A DNA stretch of 7,755 nt from Pseudomonadota bacterium (lineage in GTDB: Bacteria > Pseudomonadota > Alphaproteobacteria > Caulobacterales > Caulobacteraceae): NCBI GenBank assembly GCA_023433585.1, contig JAEZCL010000308.1, positions 1 to 7,755 on the forward strand, given 5' to 3'. Within the stretch, counting starts at the first letter, position 1. The number at the start of each line of letters is the position of its first letter. A model generated the notes under the pieces. It was given only the letters and a program-made list of their open reading frames with translations, did not search any database and had not been told where the DNA came from. The translations under genes were made by a program, and so were the position numbers. Below are positions 1 through 5,863 of the stretch, one piece after another.

Positions 1-42
1 CTCCCCTTCATGGGGAGGGGGGCCGCGCAGCGGCCGGGTGGG
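1..42 (+). repeat. bipartite palindromic repeat unit, copy 1
   Basis: Two hairpins in series followed by a G-rich tail. Arms CTCCCC (1-6) and GGGGAG (12-17) flank a 5-nt loop. GGCCGC (21-26) and GCGGCC (30-35) flank a 3-nt loop, then GGGTGGG at 36-42. The unit may begin before the window. The same architecture recurs inverted at 82-131 and again at 7713-7755, with different bases in the second hairpin. This looks like a dispersed intergenic repeat of the REP/BIME kind. It does not encode a protein. Confidence 0.7.
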
Positions 43-81
43 AAGGGCTCGGCGACAAGGGCGCGCTGCTTCGCCTTGCCG

Positions 82-131
82 CCCCCACCCGCTTCGCCGT
101 CGGCTCAGCGCCCTCCCCGGGACGGGGAGGG
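82..131 (-). repeat. bipartite palindromic repeat unit, copy 2 (inverted)
   Basis: Read on the minus strand this has the same order as copy 1. First comes a hairpin with perfect 9-bp arms, CCCTCCCCG (111-119) and CGGGGAGGG (123-131), with a 3-nt loop. Next is an imperfect palindrome centred on GCCG-T-CGGC (96-104) with an outer GC/GC pair (91-92 with 108-109). Last is a GGGTGGG tail (84-90 on the plus strand as CCCACCC). With copy 1 it forms a head-to-head pair about 40 bp apart, downstream of the fliN stop. It could act as a transcription barrier or RNA-stabilising structure for fliN, but no T-run makes it a classical terminator. Confidence 0.65.
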
Positions 132-182
132 AGAAGGATGAGCGCGCATTTCGATGGATACGGCCAAGACGACAGGCCCTGA

Positions 183-476
183 TTAAGCCGCCCCCGCCAT
201 GAAATCATACAGGTCCGCCGGACGGGTGACGGTGATGGCGATGCGGTCCTCGTTGATCGAGATTTCGCCGCGCGCCACCGGATGGTTGTTGGCCAGGATC
301 CACACCTCATCGTGTTCGGCCGCGTCCAGCGGGATCACGGCGCCGCGCCCCATCCGCAGCAACTGGGCCATGGGCAGCACGGATCGCCCGAGGACCACGG
401 AGATCTCGACGTTCACGGATTCGATCTGACTCATAGGGTGTACTGACGCGGTTACCGGGGTGATCTGGTCTTGCAT
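183..476 (-). CDS. fliN: flagellar motor switch protein FliN
   Basis: A 97-residue SpoA-domain protein of the cytoplasmic C-ring. With FliM and FliG, FliN forms the flagellar switch that responds to phospho-CheY-type signals and also docks export components. The domain fills residues 18-85. It shows the family pattern VVLGR (27-31), LLRMGRGAVIPLD (39-51) and VARGEI (67-72), closely parallel to the C-terminal domain of enterobacterial FliN. The N-terminal extension of longer FliN proteins is almost absent, as is common in alphaproteobacteria. The ATG at 474-476 is chosen because AGGGGG (482-487) lies 5 nt upstream. An upstream in-frame start would run into lipB, and an ATG at residue 15 lacks a ribosome site. 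No other flagellar gene is present in the window, so this copy is either isolated or followed by flagellar genes beyond the left repeat. FliN is the best assignment; a second SpoA paralogue is possible. Confidence 0.88.
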   Translation of the reverse strand: MQDQITPVTASVHPMSQIESVNVEISVVLGRSVLPMAQLLRMGRGAVIPLDAAEHDEVWILANNHPVARGEISINEDRIAITVTRPADLYDFMAGAA

Positions 477-481
477 GGTTG

Positions 482-487
482 CCCCCT
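482..487 (-). promoter_or_regulatory. ribosome binding site of fliN
   Basis: AGGGGG on the minus strand, 5 nt before the ATG at 476. It is the main reason for choosing the 97-residue start over longer or shorter options. Confidence 0.6.
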
Positions 488-507
488 GCCGCCACATTGG
501 GCCGATC

Positions 508-1242
508 ATGCTTTCCCAGCCGTTAAATTCCTCGCCCGACCTGATGCGCCTGCGCCGCGACGACGCCCGGCCGGTGCGCTGGGTCACGGCCCCTGCCCCC
601 GTCGCCTATGACGAGGCTGTGGCCTTCATGGAGGCCCGCGCGGCCGCCATTCACGCGGGCGAGGCCGACGAGATGGTCTGGCTGCTGGAGCATCCGCCGC
701 TCTATACGGCCGGGGTCTCGGCCCACGCCGACGACCTGATCGACGCCCGATTCCCCGTGTTCCAGACCGGTCGCGGCGGGCAATACACCTATCACGGCCC
801 CGGCCAGCGCGTGGCCTATGTGATGCTGGACCTGAACCGGCGTGGGCGCGACGTGCGCGCCTTCGTGCGCGGGCTGGAGCAGTGGATCATCGGCGCCCTG
901 GCCGCCTTCAACGTCGAGGCGGACGTGCGCGAGGGCCGCGTGGGCGTGTGGGTCGAGCGGAAAAGCGTCAACGACGACGGCTCGCTGTCAGTGCAGGAAG
1001 ACAAGATCGCCGCCATCGGGGTGAAGGTGCGCCGCTGGGTCAGTTTCCACGGAATCAGCCTGCACGTGGAGCCGGACCTGGACCACTTCGGCGGCATCGT
1101 GCCCTGCGGCATCCGCGAGCACGGCGTCACCAGCCTGGCCGACCTGGGCCTGACCGCCGGCATGGACGAAGCCGACGCCGCGCTTAAGACGAGCTTCGAG
1201 CAGGTGTTCGGGCCGACGCGTCAGTCGGCGCGAGGGGTTTGA
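508..1242 (+). CDS. lipB: octanoyl-[ACP]:protein N-octanoyltransferase LipB
   Basis: LipB moves octanoate from octanoyl-ACP to the lipoyl-domain lysine of pyruvate and 2-oxoglutarate dehydrogenases and the glycine cleavage H protein; LipA then inserts sulfur. With the ATG at 508 the protein has 244 residues. The family signature RGGQYTYHGPGQ spans residues 89-100. The lysine of the catalytic pair is K166 in KIAAIGVKVRR, followed by FHG (180-182), and the acyl-thioester cysteine is C200 in GIVPCGI. A short charged insert (about 150-165) separates GVWV from the lysine motif; I believe alphaproteobacterial LipB proteins often carry it. The start is uncertain: no clear Shine-Dalgarno precedes 508, and ATG codons at 475 and 544 are in frame. 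The gene is divergent from fliN with 31 bp between starts. Its last 22 bp overlap the end of the convergent DUF805 gene. Confidence 0.95.
   Translation: MLSQPLNSSPDLMRLRRDDARPVRWVTAPAPVAYDEAVAFMEARAAAIHAGEADEMVWLLEHPPLYTAGVSAHADDLIDARFPVFQTGRGGQYTYHGPGQRVAYVMLDLNRRGRDVRAFVRGLEQWIIGALAAFNVEADVREGRVGVWVERKSVNDDGSLSVQEDKIAAIGVKVRRWVSFHGISLHVEPDLDHFGGIVPCGIREHGVTSLADLGLTAGMDEADAALKTSFEQVFGPTRQSARGV
1212..1229. other. inverted repeat in the lipB/DUF805 convergent overlap
   Basis: GCCGAC (1212-1217) and GTCGGC (1224-1229) form perfect 6-bp arms around a 6-nt loop, with the palindrome GACGCGTC (1215-1222) inside. It sits in the last codons of lipB and across the stop codon of the convergent gene. 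A five-T run follows at 1246-1250 on the plus strand, but 16 nt past the stem, so this is only a weak candidate terminator for lipB. Confidence 0.25.
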
Positions 1243-1754
1243 TAATTTTTCTGTCCCACCCCCTTGGGTGATTGGCCATAGCGATTGGGTCCTGGCGTGC
1301 CGTCCAGAAAGCCCAGCGTGATGAACAGCCACAGCCAGATGATGACGTAAACGGCGTCGAACACATATCTCGCCAGCTCAACGGCGGATGGCTGAGGCCC
1401 CATCGAGAAAAACACCAGATCCGGCACGAAGATCAGGGCGACGGCGTCGATCACGCCCAGCGCTGATATGAGGAGCACCAGCCACCCGCTTCTGTTCCGA
1501 TCATGGGCCCGTCGCACCGACAGCGCCATGAGCGGCCACAGGAACAGCAGCATGATCGCCAGCCTCAGGACCGCCACCCCCGTGGGGATGCCAGTTTGCT
1601 GAAGCGACGGCCATACCCCGAAGATCATCCCTGGAAGGGTGACCCCGAGCAGCATTTGTACAAGGCCGAGGCCGATCCCGATCAGCCACCAATCCAGCCG
1701 ACGCGTGCGGCCGTCAAAGCTCAACAGATCTGCGAATGTATTGCGCTTGCCCAT
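1221..1754 (-). CDS. DUF805 family inner-membrane protein
   Basis: A 177-residue integral membrane protein of the DUF805 family, whose biochemical role is unknown. Family marks are visible throughout. FDGRTRRLDWW (13-23) precedes the first membrane segment, RRAHDRNRSGW (81-91) lies between segments 2 and 3, and the C-terminal GTPGPNRYGQSP (152-163) is present. Predicted membrane helices are roughly 24-44, 60-80, 91-112 and 130-150. The second motif usually reads RRLHD; here it is RRAHD. The ATG at 1752-1754 is preceded by GGGGGAG (1759-1765), 4 nt away, so the 16-residue upstream extension is probably not translated. It lies 57 bp after the lipoprotein gene on the same strand and may be the last member of that transcription unit. 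Its 3' end overlaps convergent lipB by 22 bp. Confidence 0.85.
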   Translation of the reverse strand: MGKRNTFADLLSFDGRTRRLDWWLIGIGLGLVQMLLGVTLPGMIFGVWPSLQQTGIPTGVAVLRLAIMLLFLWPLMALSVRRAHDRNRSGWLVLLISALGVIDAVALIFVPDLVFFSMGPQPSAVELARYVFDAVYVIIWLWLFITLGFLDGTPGPNRYGQSPKGVGQKNYQTPRAD

Positions 1755-1758
1755 CCGT

Positions 1759-1765
1759 CTCCCCC
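1759..1765 (-). promoter_or_regulatory. ribosome binding site of the DUF805 gene
   Basis: GGGGGAG on the minus strand, 4 nt before the ATG at 1754. It decides the internal start over the longer reading frame. Confidence 0.55.
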
Positions 1766-1811
1766 ACGCTGGAGTTTCCGCCGATCTGGAGCGCCGGGTC
1801 AAGGCCGCGCG

Positions 1812-2366
1812 TCAATCCTGGCGCGGCGTGAACCAACTCGGCGCGGCGGGCGGGGCGCAGTTGCGCTGCATGCCCATGCCCTTCAGGAAGGCGCGGCGCT
1901 GGCGGCCCGCCTGCACGGCGTCGCGCACCTGACGGCTGTGCCGTTCGGCGCCGGTCAGGCGGCGGACCCAGCTTCGCAAGGGGATGAAATCAGTGGTGGT
2001 GTCGCGGACGGCGTCCAGGGTGGCGCGCGCCGCCGCGTCGGCCGCCTGTTCGCTGGCCAGCGACCCGTCCTGGGGCGGCGGCTCGTCCATGTCCGGCCCC
2101 AGGGCTTCGTCCAGGCGCCGCACCTCCGCCGCGATGGCCGGGCAGCGGTTCATGTTGCGCATGTCATAGGGCGCGGCCTGGGCTTGCAGCAGCACCGTGG
2201 GGATGGCGTCACGGCGAAGGTTCAGGTCCTCCAGCGGCGCGGCGGCGGCGTCGCCGAAGCCCTCGCGCACCGATTGCACCCCATCGCCTGCGGAACGGGC
2301 GGCGGTGCAGGCGCTCACGGCCAGGGCGGACAGACAGATCACGGAAACGGTCAAGCTGCGCATCAT
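1812..2366 (-). CDS. small putative lipoprotein of unknown function
   Basis: I do not recognise a characterised family. The 184-residue product starts with a typical lipoprotein signal: a short basic N-terminus (MMRS), a hydrophobic stretch (5-17) and a lipobox V-S-A-C ending at C20. Cleavage would leave a lipid-anchored periplasmic or outer-membrane protein of about 165 residues. The mature part opens with a segment rich in Ala, Leu and Asp (APLEDLNLRRDAIP, 43-56), which resembles conserved hypotheticals I recall from Caulobacterales and Sphingomonadales. Two further cysteines, C75 and C170, could form a disulfide. The region 104-160 is charged and likely helical. Two adjacent ATG codons (2364-2366 and 2361-2363) compete as start, and no good Shine-Dalgarno is seen for either. 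It lies 39 bp after the HAD hydrolase gene and 57 bp before the DUF805 gene, consistent with co-transcription but not proof of it. Confidence 0.75.
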   Translation of the reverse strand: MMRSLTVSVICLSALAVSACTAARSAGDGVQSVREGFGDAAAAPLEDLNLRRDAIPTVLLQAQAAPYDMRNMNRCPAIAAEVRRLDEALGPDMDEPPPQDGSLASEQAADAAARATLDAVRDTTTDFIPLRSWVRRLTGAERHSRQVRDAVQAGRQRRAFLKGMGMQRNCAPPAAPSWFTPRQD

Positions 2367-2405
2367 GACGGTGTAACGCGGATTCCCCGTGTTGGTTGTG
2401 CGAAA

Positions 2406-3101
2406 TCAGGCCGCATGGCGTGAATTTGCGAAACCGTGAAGCGCGGCCTCCAGCTCGGTGAAGTCCATGGCGACATGGGCGGCGCCGGAGGTCCGCACCT
2501 CCTCGAGCGTATGGAAGCCCCAGGCCACGCCCTGCGGCCGCACCCCGGCGTTCACGGCCATCAGCATGTCATGGCTGGTGTCGCCGATCATGACCGTGCG
2601 GGCCGGGGCGCCGCCGCAGACCTCCATGGCGCGGACCAGCATGGCCGGGTCCGGCTTGCCCGGCCCGTCTTCGGCGCAGTGGTTGCTGTGGAACAGCGCG
2701 CTCCACCCCGCGCGGGCCAGGTTCCGCTCCACGCCCCGGCGCGACTGCCCGGTGGCCAGCGACAGCCGCCATCCGTCCCGCTTCAGCCGGTTCAGCAGGT
2801 CCATGGCGCCGGGATAGAGCGGTTCGGAAAACCCCGGCGTCGCGTGCATGGCCCGGAACGCCTCCTGATAGGCGGCGACGAAATCGGCCATCTCCGGCCC
2901 GGTCAGGTCCGGGGCCAGGCGCCCGAGCGCCTCATGCAGCGACAGGCCGACCCCGCCGCGCACCGCCTCATAGGCCGGGTCCGGCAGACCCACCGCGCGG
3001 GCGGCCGTCACCGCCGCCTCCAGGATGGCGGCGCGGCTGTCCACCAGCGTCCCGTCGATGTCGAACACCGCCAGCGGGGCGTCGGATGCGGGCCGCGTCA
3101 T
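2406..3101 (-). CDS. HAD-superfamily hydrolase, phosphoglycolate phosphatase-like
   Basis: A 231-residue Rossmann-fold phosphohydrolase with all four HAD motifs. Motif I is FDIDGTLVDS (13-22; nucleophile D14, acid/base D16). Motif II is SLATGQS with T117. Motif III is K149 in GKPDP. Motif IV is MIGDTSHDM (171-179; D174 and D178 bind Mg). A helical cap lies between motifs I and II (about 23-95), as in subfamily I-A enzymes of the Gph type. The substrate cannot be read from sequence; phosphoglycolate or another small phosphomonoester is likely. The ATG at 3099-3101 overlaps the stop of the upstream oxygenase gene as ATGA, and no separate ribosome site is seen, so translation is probably coupled. 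A 23-residue longer start is possible but would lie inside the upstream gene. From memory, a HAD hydrolase often follows rluC in alphaproteobacteria. Confidence 0.88.
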   Translation of the reverse strand: MTRPASDAPLAVFDIDGTLVDSRAAILEAAVTAARAVGLPDPAYEAVRGGVGLSLHEALGRLAPDLTGPEMADFVAAYQEAFRAMHATPGFSEPLYPGAMDLLNRLKRDGWRLSLATGQSRRGVERNLARAGWSALFHSNHCAEDGPGKPDPAMLVRAMEVCGGAPARTVMIGDTSHDMLMAVNAGVRPQGVAWGFHTLEEVRTSGAAHVAMDFTELEAALHGFANSRHAA

Positions 3102-4792
3102 GCCGGAACCACGTCGAAGGCGATGGTCAGGCGCGTCTCGTCGCCCGAAAACGGCACGGTGCCGTGCCACATGTAGGACGGGAACAGCGCCAGAAGCCCC
3201 GGCTCGGGCCGGATGAAATGCCGGGGCTGAAGCGGCGGGTCGGTGGGGATGCCCGGCTGGCCGAACTTGATCCAGCCCTCCCGTCCCTCGCCTTCGACGG
3301 CGCTCGGCAGGGCGATGTAGCAGGCCGAGGACAGCCAGCCGTCCGGGTGCAGGTGGTCGGCATGATAGCCGTTCGGCTGAAGCAGCACCGACCAGGCGCC
3401 CTTGATGCGGTAGGCGCCGGTGTTGCGGCGGCGCAGCGGGTCGTCGCCCTGGCCCAGGAAGTCCATGTGCCGCCGGATCGGCCCGTCGATGGCCTGAAAG
3501 AAGGCGCGCACCGTCGGCTCCTCGCTGACCAGCAGGTCCATGCTGGTCTGGGTCCCGCCGCGCAGGGACTGGTCCAGCGGATGGGCCTTGAACCGGTGCA
3601 ACCCGCGCAAGGTGCGCTCCAGGTCCGCCAGATAGGTCTCCAGATCCGGCCAGCCGTCCGGCGTATCGATGCGCCAGGGCCGCGCCACGGCCTCATAGTC
3701 GCACAGAGTCTTCAGGCGCGGATCGTCCAGCAGGCTCCAGACCGTGGCCTGATAGGCCAGAAGACCCTGGTCCAGCGGCGCCCGCGCCAGCAGATCGTCC
3801 ACGACCGGCGCCGCCTCGTCCGCCCGGCCCGTGGCCACCAGGGCCTCGATCAGCCCCCGCAGCACGTCATCCCGATCCGGCGCCATGCGGACGGCGGCCC
3901 TTGCATGATCCAGCGCCTTTTCTCCGTCGAACAGGACGACGGCGCGCGAGGCCGCCAGGTGGCCTTCGGCGTCATTCAGGGGCCCGGCGACCATGGCCGC
4001 ATAGGCGCCGGGCGCGTCCCCCGCATAGGTCAGGACCTTGGCCTTCAGCGCCCTGAGCAGACTGAGGTCCGGCCGGGCGGCGACGGCCTGGTCGATCAGG
4101 ACGCAGGCGGCGCCCGCATCGCCCGTGCGCATCCACACCAGTTGGGCCTGTTCCTTCAGGGCGCTGAGATCCAGCGGGCGGCGCTTCAGCACCTCGCGGT
4201 AGGCCGCGTCGGCGTCGTCGTATCGGGTCAGCTTCTGCAACGCCCGCGCCAGGATCAGCCAGGTCTCCGGCGCGTCCCCGCCACGCGCGAAGGCCGCCCG
4301 CGCCGCCGTCTCGGCCCGCTCGGCATGGCCGATGTCGCCCAGGACGGCCGCCAGGTTGTGATGGACCACGGCGTTGTCCGGCGCCAGCCGCGCCTGCCGC
4401 TCGCGCACCGCCAGCGCCTCGTCCAGCCGGTCCAGCGCCTGGAGCGCCTGGGCGCGGGCGTCCAGCAGCGCCAGGCGTGGCCGCTCCACCGCCGCCGCGC
4501 GCTCGGTGACGGCCAGCAGATCCTCGTGCCGCCCCTGCCCCGCCAGCAGCCGCGCCAGATCCGTGGCCGCGTGCTGATGCCCTGGGTCCGCCTGCAGCGC
4601 CGCGCGCAATTCAGTCTCCGCGCCCGCCGCGTCCTTCGCCCCGGCCAGGGCCGCGCCCAGCAGATGCCGCGCATCGGCGTTACGCGGCGCGGCGCGGGCC
4701 ACGGGCTCCAGAATCGCGCGCGCCTCGGCGAAGCGGCGCTGGTTCAACAGCCCCGCCCCCTGTTGCAGCCGCGCGGCCTGGTCCGGCGTCAT
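3098..4792 (-). CDS. TPR protein with C-terminal 2OG-Fe(II) oxygenase-like domain
   Basis: A 564-residue cytoplasmic protein with no signal peptide. Residues 1 to about 350 are Ala-rich helical repeats of TPR type; the clearest pairs are around 17-75, 107-170 and 177-240. Residues about 375-564 resemble the putative 2-oxoglutarate/Fe(II)-dependent oxygenase family that includes PF13759. H477, D479, H480 and H482 cluster in YHADHLHPDGWLSS, a distal H543 lies in SYMWHGTVPF, and R554 in ETRLTIAFD is placed to bind the 2-oxoglutarate carboxylate. Which of the clustered residues bind iron cannot be settled here. The domain is complete and motif-intact, so hydroxylation of a protein or small molecule is plausible, with the TPRs as substrate receptor. 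The substrate is unknown. The gene is coupled on both sides by ATGA overlaps, with rluC at 4789-4792 and the HAD gene at 3098-3101, and has no strong ribosome site of its own. Confidence 0.85.
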   Translation of the reverse strand: MTPDQAARLQQGAGLLNQRRFAEARAILEPVARAAPRNADARHLLGAALAGAKDAAGAETELRAALQADPGHQHAATDLARLLAGQGRHEDLLAVTERAAAVERPRLALLDARAQALQALDRLDEALAVRERQARLAPDNAVVHHNLAAVLGDIGHAERAETAARAAFARGGDAPETWLILARALQKLTRYDDADAAYREVLKRRPLDLSALKEQAQLVWMRTGDAGAACVLIDQAVAARPDLSLLRALKAKVLTYAGDAPGAYAAMVAGPLNDAEGHLAASRAVVLFDGEKALDHARAAVRMAPDRDDVLRGLIEALVATGRADEAAPVVDDLLARAPLDQGLLAYQATVWSLLDDPRLKTLCDYEAVARPWRIDTPDGWPDLETYLADLERTLRGLHRFKAHPLDQSLRGGTQTSMDLLVSEEPTVRAFFQAIDGPIRRHMDFLGQGDDPLRRRNTGAYRIKGAWSVLLQPNGYHADHLHPDGWLSSACYIALPSAVEGEGREGWIKFGQPGIPTDPPLQPRHFIRPEPGLLALFPSYMWHGTVPFSGDETRLTIAFDVVPA

Positions 4793-5784
4793 CGGATGCG
4801 CCGCACCCCGGCGAAGGGGTCCGTGTCGGCCTCGTCCTCGGAGAAGCCGAAATGGGCGAAACCGGCCTTCATCTCGGGGCTGATCGGCGCCTCGACGATC
4901 AGCTTGCCCCCGCCGGGGTGGTCCAGTTCGATGCGCCGGGCGTGCAGTTGCAGCTTCAGCGGGCCGGACAGCTCGGTCGAGGCGTCGTCGCCATATTTCG
5001 GATCACCCAGAATGGGATGGCCGATAGCCTTCATGTGCGCTCTGAGCTGATGCGTCCGCCCGGTGAAGGGGCGCAGGGCCATCCAGCTGGCCCGGTGCGC
5101 GGCGCGGCTGATGGTGGCGAAGGCGGTCTCGGCCGGTTCGGCCCCATGCTCCTTCGGGTCGGCAGGCCGCATGATCTCGAAGTCGTTGATGCCCGATTTC
5201 TTCAGCGCCAGGTCGATCTGGCCCGCCGCCGGTTTCGGCGCGCCGAAGACGATGGCCCAGTAGGTCTTCTTCGCCTGACGCCGGGCAAAGGCGCCCGCCA
5301 GCCGCTTGGCCGCCTCCGGCCCCTTGCCCAGCAGCAGCACGCCCGAGGTGTCCCGGTCCAGCCGGTGCACCAGCCGGGGCCGCTCCAGCCCCTCGCCCCA
5401 GGCCGACAGCAGCCGATCCACATGCTTCGTCGTCTTGGTGCCGCCCTGAACCGCCAGCCCGGCGGGCTTGTTCAGGGCGATGACCAGATCGTCCTCGAAC
5501 AGCACAAGCGACTTCGCATAGGCCGCATCGCGGTCGCTCAGGCGCGGCCGATCCCCGGGTTTCTTCTCGACCGCATCGGGAATGGGCGGCACACGAACCG
5601 CCGCGCCCGCCGTCAGGCGCTCCTCCGGCTTCACCCGCGACCCGTCCACCCGGATCTGACCCGAGCGGGCCATCTTCTGCACCTGCACATGCGACAGGTG
5701 CGGCCAGCGCCGCTTGAACCAGCGGTCCAGGCGGATGCCGTCCTCGGCCTCGGCGACGTAGAGGGTTTTCACTTCCCGGCTCAT
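4789..5784 (-). CDS. rluC: RluA-family 23S rRNA pseudouridine synthase, RluC type
   Basis: A 331-residue enzyme that isomerises uridine to pseudouridine in 23S rRNA; E. coli RluC acts at 955, 2504 and 2580. An S4 RNA-binding domain occupies about residues 15-65 (RLDRWFKRRWPHLSHVQVQK at 18-37). The catalytic domain follows, with LNKPAGLAVQGG (104-115) and HRLDRDTSG (140-148) containing the nucleophile D143. Also present are the Y175 motif, RPFTGRTHQLRAH (238-250) and GHPILGDPKYG (256-266). Length matches RluC/RluD. I favour RluC over RluD from overall resemblance, but family membership is surer than the exact site. The start at 5782-5784 has AAGGA 5 nt upstream and excludes a 17-residue basic extension. 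It is the first of three genes joined by ATGA overlaps and lies 79 bp downstream of crcB on the same strand. Confidence 0.9.
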   Translation of the reverse strand: MSREVKTLYVAEAEDGIRLDRWFKRRWPHLSHVQVQKMARSGQIRVDGSRVKPEERLTAGAAVRVPPIPDAVEKKPGDRPRLSDRDAAYAKSLVLFEDDLVIALNKPAGLAVQGGTKTTKHVDRLLSAWGEGLERPRLVHRLDRDTSGVLLLGKGPEAAKRLAGAFARRQAKKTYWAIVFGAPKPAAGQIDLALKKSGINDFEIMRPADPKEHGAEPAETAFATISRAAHRASWMALRPFTGRTHQLRAHMKAIGHPILGDPKYGDDASTELSGPLKLQLHARRIELDHPGGGKLIVEAPISPEMKAGFAHFGFSEDEADTDPFAGVRRIR

Positions 5785-5789
5785 GGCCG

Positions 5790-5794
5790 TCCTT
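5790..5794 (-). promoter_or_regulatory. ribosome binding site of rluC
   Basis: AAGGA on the minus strand, 5 nt before the ATG at 5784. It is a near-consensus Shine-Dalgarno. It contrasts with the weak sites of the two coupled genes downstream and fixes the rluC start. Confidence 0.65.
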
Positions 5795-5834
5795 ATAGGC
5801 CGCCCGGCGCGCGGCGCCACGGCCCTGATCGCCA

Positions 5835-5858
5835 CAGGCCCAATCCATTCAGGCCCAA
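5835..5858. repeat. 9-bp direct repeat in the crcB-rluC gap
   Basis: CAGGCCCAA occurs at 5835-5843 and again at 5850-5858, 15 bp apart, just after the crcB stop. A nearby inverted repeat, GGCGC (5806-5810) and GCGCC (5814-5818) with a 3-nt loop, sits between these copies and the rluC ribosome site. No T-run follows, so neither is a convincing terminator. Confidence 0.35.
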
Positions 5859-5863
5859 ACGGT

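Noticed and set aside
1..131. CRISPR array or transposon terminal repeats at the left edge
   Set aside because: There are only two units, in opposite orientation, with different second stems, and no regular spacers, cas genes or transposase. A dispersed intergenic repeat fits better.
523..526. TTAA near the fliN/lipB starts as a CtrA site
   Set aside because: Only one half-site is present. The CtrA consensus needs two TTAA motifs at set spacing, so a single tetramer is not evidence.
1768..1802. TTGACC on the minus strand upstream of the DUF805 gene as a promoter
   Set aside because: The -35-like hexamer (1797-1802) has no acceptable -10 partner at normal spacing, and the gene can be transcribed from upstream.
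1503..2423. A plus-strand open frame of about 300 codons opposite the DUF805 and lipoprotein genes
   Set aside because: It spans two well-formed minus-strand genes and the gap between them, and its translation is His/Gly/Arg-rich without any recognisable family.
3086..5050. A plus-strand open frame of about 650 codons antisense to the TPR-oxygenase and the end of rluC
   Set aside because: It is the shadow of high-G+C genes with clear families on the other strand. Its product is a low-complexity Arg/Gln/Gly-rich string with no domain and no ribosome site.
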